Shown: in pieces, positions 6,519-7,947 of the stretch
Position numbering within the stretch: the first letter of the stretch is position 1
Layout of the letters: each line of letters starts with the position of its first letter
Origin: an uncultured Opitutales bacterium
Lineage (GTDB): Bacteria > Verrucomicrobiota > Verrucomicrobiia > Opitutales > UBA2995
Direction of reading: 5' to 3'
NCBI GenBank assembly: GCA_937920335.1
Contig: CALGUT010000376.1
Coordinates: 1 to 7,947 of the forward strand
DNA: 7,947 nucleotides
Notes under the pieces: generated by a model
The model's database searches: none
Told to the model about the DNA's origin: nothing
Seen by the model: only the letters and a program-made list of their open reading frames with translations
Program-made: the position numbers and the translations under genes

Positions 6519-7637
6519 ATGAAACACCTACACTTTACTCAATCCATTGAAGCACTTCAAGGCGGCGGTCTCGGTAAGGCAGCGGTGGACCTGCACAAGT
6601 CGTTTCTAGATAAAGGAACGGAAAGTTTAATGGTCAGTACCAACGAAGGGAGCCCTAACAATCAGATTCCTCAATCGTTTATAAGTAAGAGAACTGGCCC
6701 AAGCAAATGCTTCTACTCAAAAGAGATTGGAGTCCAGGCCGAAGGGTGGGCAAAGACCTATGATGTGGTTCACGGTCATGGATTCTATGTTTACTTAAAT
6801 TGGGCCATTGGATCCAAAGCGATAAAGCACAAGAAAATGCTCGTCTATCACCCCCACGGATTCCTCGAACCATGGATATTGAGCAGATCGCGAATCCCCA
6901 AGAAAATAGCCCACTTTCTATTCGAGTCAAAAAACTTCCAATACTCTCAGCTCTGGCGTGCGCTAACTCTCAAGGAGGCCGATCAAATAAGAGCATGTGG
7001 GATTACCGCCCCCATCGTTGTCGCTGCGAACGGAATTCACCTTGAAGAATACGATAGACCCGTTGACGAAGGAATCATACCGAAGAAAACGAAGAACCGA
7101 ATCTTGTTCCTAGCCCGAATTCATCCCAAAAAAGGCCTAAAACTATTACTCGAGGTATGGCCTGATATGGCGGCAAAATACAAAGACTGGGAAATCGTAG
7201 TTGCTGGGCCAGACGAAGGCGGACACCGAGGTGAGTTGGAACAGCTTGCGAAACAATTAAATATAGAAGAATCAGTTAAGTTTGTAGGAACCGTAACCGG
7301 AGACACCAAGCTAGCATGGTTGAAATCCAGCGAGCTCTTTATCCTTCCATCCTACTCTGAAGGCTTTTCAGTCGCCATATTGGAGGCCATGGCGTGCAGC
7401 ATTCCCGTCCTTGGAACATCCGGCTGTAACTTTCCTGAGCTCGCAACCGCAGATGCCGGTTGGATCTGCGAGGCTGACAGAACAGAAATTGCTGATACCC
7501 TAGGTAAAGCTCTTCAATCATCCGACTCAGACCTGAAAGCAATGGGCAAAAACGGGAGACAACTGGTTGAAAAACAATACACCTGGAGATCAATCGCTAC
7601 AACCATTACAGATGCAACCGACGAACAACGAAGATAA
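6519..7637 (+). CDS. Glycosyltransferase, GT-B fold, GT4-like (group 1)
   Basis: 372-aa second GT4-type glycosyltransferase, different in sequence from the first. Seen: the N-terminal domain begins MKHLHFTQSIEALQGGGLGKA, a Gly-rich loop usual for GT4 acceptor domains, with VVHGHGFY and YHPHGFLEPW further on. Donor domain: FLARIHPKKGL (Arg200, Lys204/Lys205), VVAGPDEGG, KFVGTV, and the E-x7-E motif SEGFSVAILEAMA (Glu281, Glu289), then PVLGTSGCNFPEL. No signal peptide or membrane helix is seen, so it likely acts at the cytoplasmic face on an undecaprenyl-linked acceptor; the sugar is unknown. Start: I prefer ATG 6519; the GTG at 6516 overlaps the upstream stop and adds only one residue. No Shine-Dalgarno is visible, so translation probably depends on coupling. 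The 3' end overlaps the longer form of the acetyltransferase gene by 26 bp. Confidence 0.92.
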   Translation: MKHLHFTQSIEALQGGGLGKAAVDLHKSFLDKGTESLMVSTNEGSPNNQIPQSFISKRTGPSKCFYSKEIGVQAEGWAKTYDVVHGHGFYVYLNWAIGSKAIKHKKMLVYHPHGFLEPWILSRSRIPKKIAHFLFESKNFQYSQLWRALTLKEADQIRACGITAPIVVAANGIHLEEYDRPVDEGIIPKKTKNRILFLARIHPKKGLKLLLEVWPDMAAKYKDWEIVVAGPDEGGHRGELEQLAKQLNIEESVKFVGTVTGDTKLAWLKSSELFILPSYSEGFSVAILEAMACSIPVLGTSGCNFPELATADAGWICEADRTEIADTLGKALQSSDSDLKAMGKNGRQLVEKQYTWRSIATTITDATDEQRR

Positions 7638-7947
7638 TTCCCCTGAGACCCGGATGCGTCTTGACCAATTCGACGCCTCCGTAGGCTTAGACAGAGGAAG
7701 AAGCAAACTAACGGAGCTACTTTGGTATCTGTGCAAAATGGTTTTCTTTTTAACTTCGTTTCCTTGGCCTCAACGGATCAAGCACGGGATTCTAAAACTA
7801 TTTGGCGCACAAGTCGGAGTCGGCGTAGTCATTAAGCCGAGAGTCAACATCCACTTGCCATGGAAACTGGAGCTGGGTGATCACTGCTGGATTGGAGAAG
7901 AATGCTTCATTCTTAATTTCGAGAAAGTGACGGTTGGAAAACACGCC
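7612..7947 (+). CDS. wcaF: WcaF-like colanic-acid-type acetyltransferase (LbH family), 5' part, cut by window end
   Basis: N-terminal part of a left-handed beta-helix (hexapeptide repeat) acyltransferase; the frame is open to the window end. Family role: acetyl-CoA-dependent O-acetylation of a sugar in an exopolysaccharide repeat unit. Seen, counting from ATG 7654: LDQFDASVGLDRGRSKL at the N terminus, a hydrophobic stretch (about 22-36), LFGAQVGVGVVIKPRVNI (49-66) and PWKLELGDHCWIGEECFI (69-86). This order (RGRS, LFGA-IG-GVVIKP, PWKLE-GD--WIGE) is that of proteins annotated as WcaF. The active-site His and most hexapeptide turns lie beyond the window. Start is uncertain: ATG 7612 overlaps the glycosyltransferase by 26 bp and adds 14 polar residues, whereas ATG 7654 leaves a 16-bp gap with a weak GAG upstream. 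The symbol is by family resemblance only; the true polymer is not necessarily colanic acid. Confidence 0.87.
   Translation, partial: MQPTNNEDNSPETRMRLDQFDASVGLDRGRSKLTELLWYLCKMVFFLTSFPWPQRIKHGILKLFGAQVGVGVVIKPRVNIHLPWKLELGDHCWIGEECFILNFEKVTVGKHA

Noticed and set aside
1..7947. CRISPR arrays, tRNA/rRNA genes, insertion sequences, attachment sites
   Set aside because: No regularly spaced repeats, tRNA-like folds, transposase motifs or terminal inverted repeats were seen on either strand.

Overview
This is a surface-polysaccharide (exopolysaccharide or O-antigen type) biosynthesis locus. It holds seven confidently identified genes, all on the + strand. The content (flippase-type ABC exporter, sugar-nucleotide epimerases, membrane polymerase, two glycosyltransferases, colanic-acid-type acetyltransferase) points to a diderm bacterium. 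Base composition looks moderate, and Shine-Dalgarno sequences are weak or absent before most starts. I cannot fix the phylum. Some motif styles remind me of Verrucomicrobiota-like polysaccharide clusters, but that is an impression and not evidence.

Layout. Bases 1-1391 carry the 3' part of an ABC exporter that is cut by the window edge. It retains four membrane segments and a complete nucleotide-binding domain. A 123-bp spacer (1392-1514) holds a TATAAT box, a small hairpin and a 10-bp palindrome. Next come two related extended SDR sugar-nucleotide epimerases of the CDP-paratose 2-epimerase type (1515-2570 and 2567-3634), overlapping by GTGA. A 315-bp stretch without a convincing gene follows (3635-3949). 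It begins with an 18-codon frame coupled by ATGA to the second epimerase and contains one doubtful 65-codon ORF. After that are a polytopic Wzy-like polymerase (3950-5308), two GT-B/GT4 glycosyltransferases (5305-6516 and 6519-7637), and the N-terminal part of a WcaF-like hexapeptide acetyltransferase (7612-window end). Genes from 3950 onward are packed with 4-bp overlaps, a 2-bp gap or a 26-bp overlap, consistent with one transcription unit.

Working model (inference). The two epimerases make or modify an activated sugar. The glycosyltransferases add sugars to a lipid-linked oligosaccharide on the cytoplasmic face, and the WcaF-like enzyme acetylates it. The ABC exporter flips the lipid-linked unit, and the Wzy-like protein polymerises it on the outer side of the inner membrane.

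The most notable points are three. The first epimerase has Phe where the SDR catalytic Tyr should be, while its downstream paralogue keeps the Tyr. A PglK-like ABC flippase lies beside a Wzy-type polymerase. The otherwise tight gene array is interrupted by a 315-bp gap that may hold a gene remnant. Nothing here is clearly a new system; it is mostly a recognisable polysaccharide locus.
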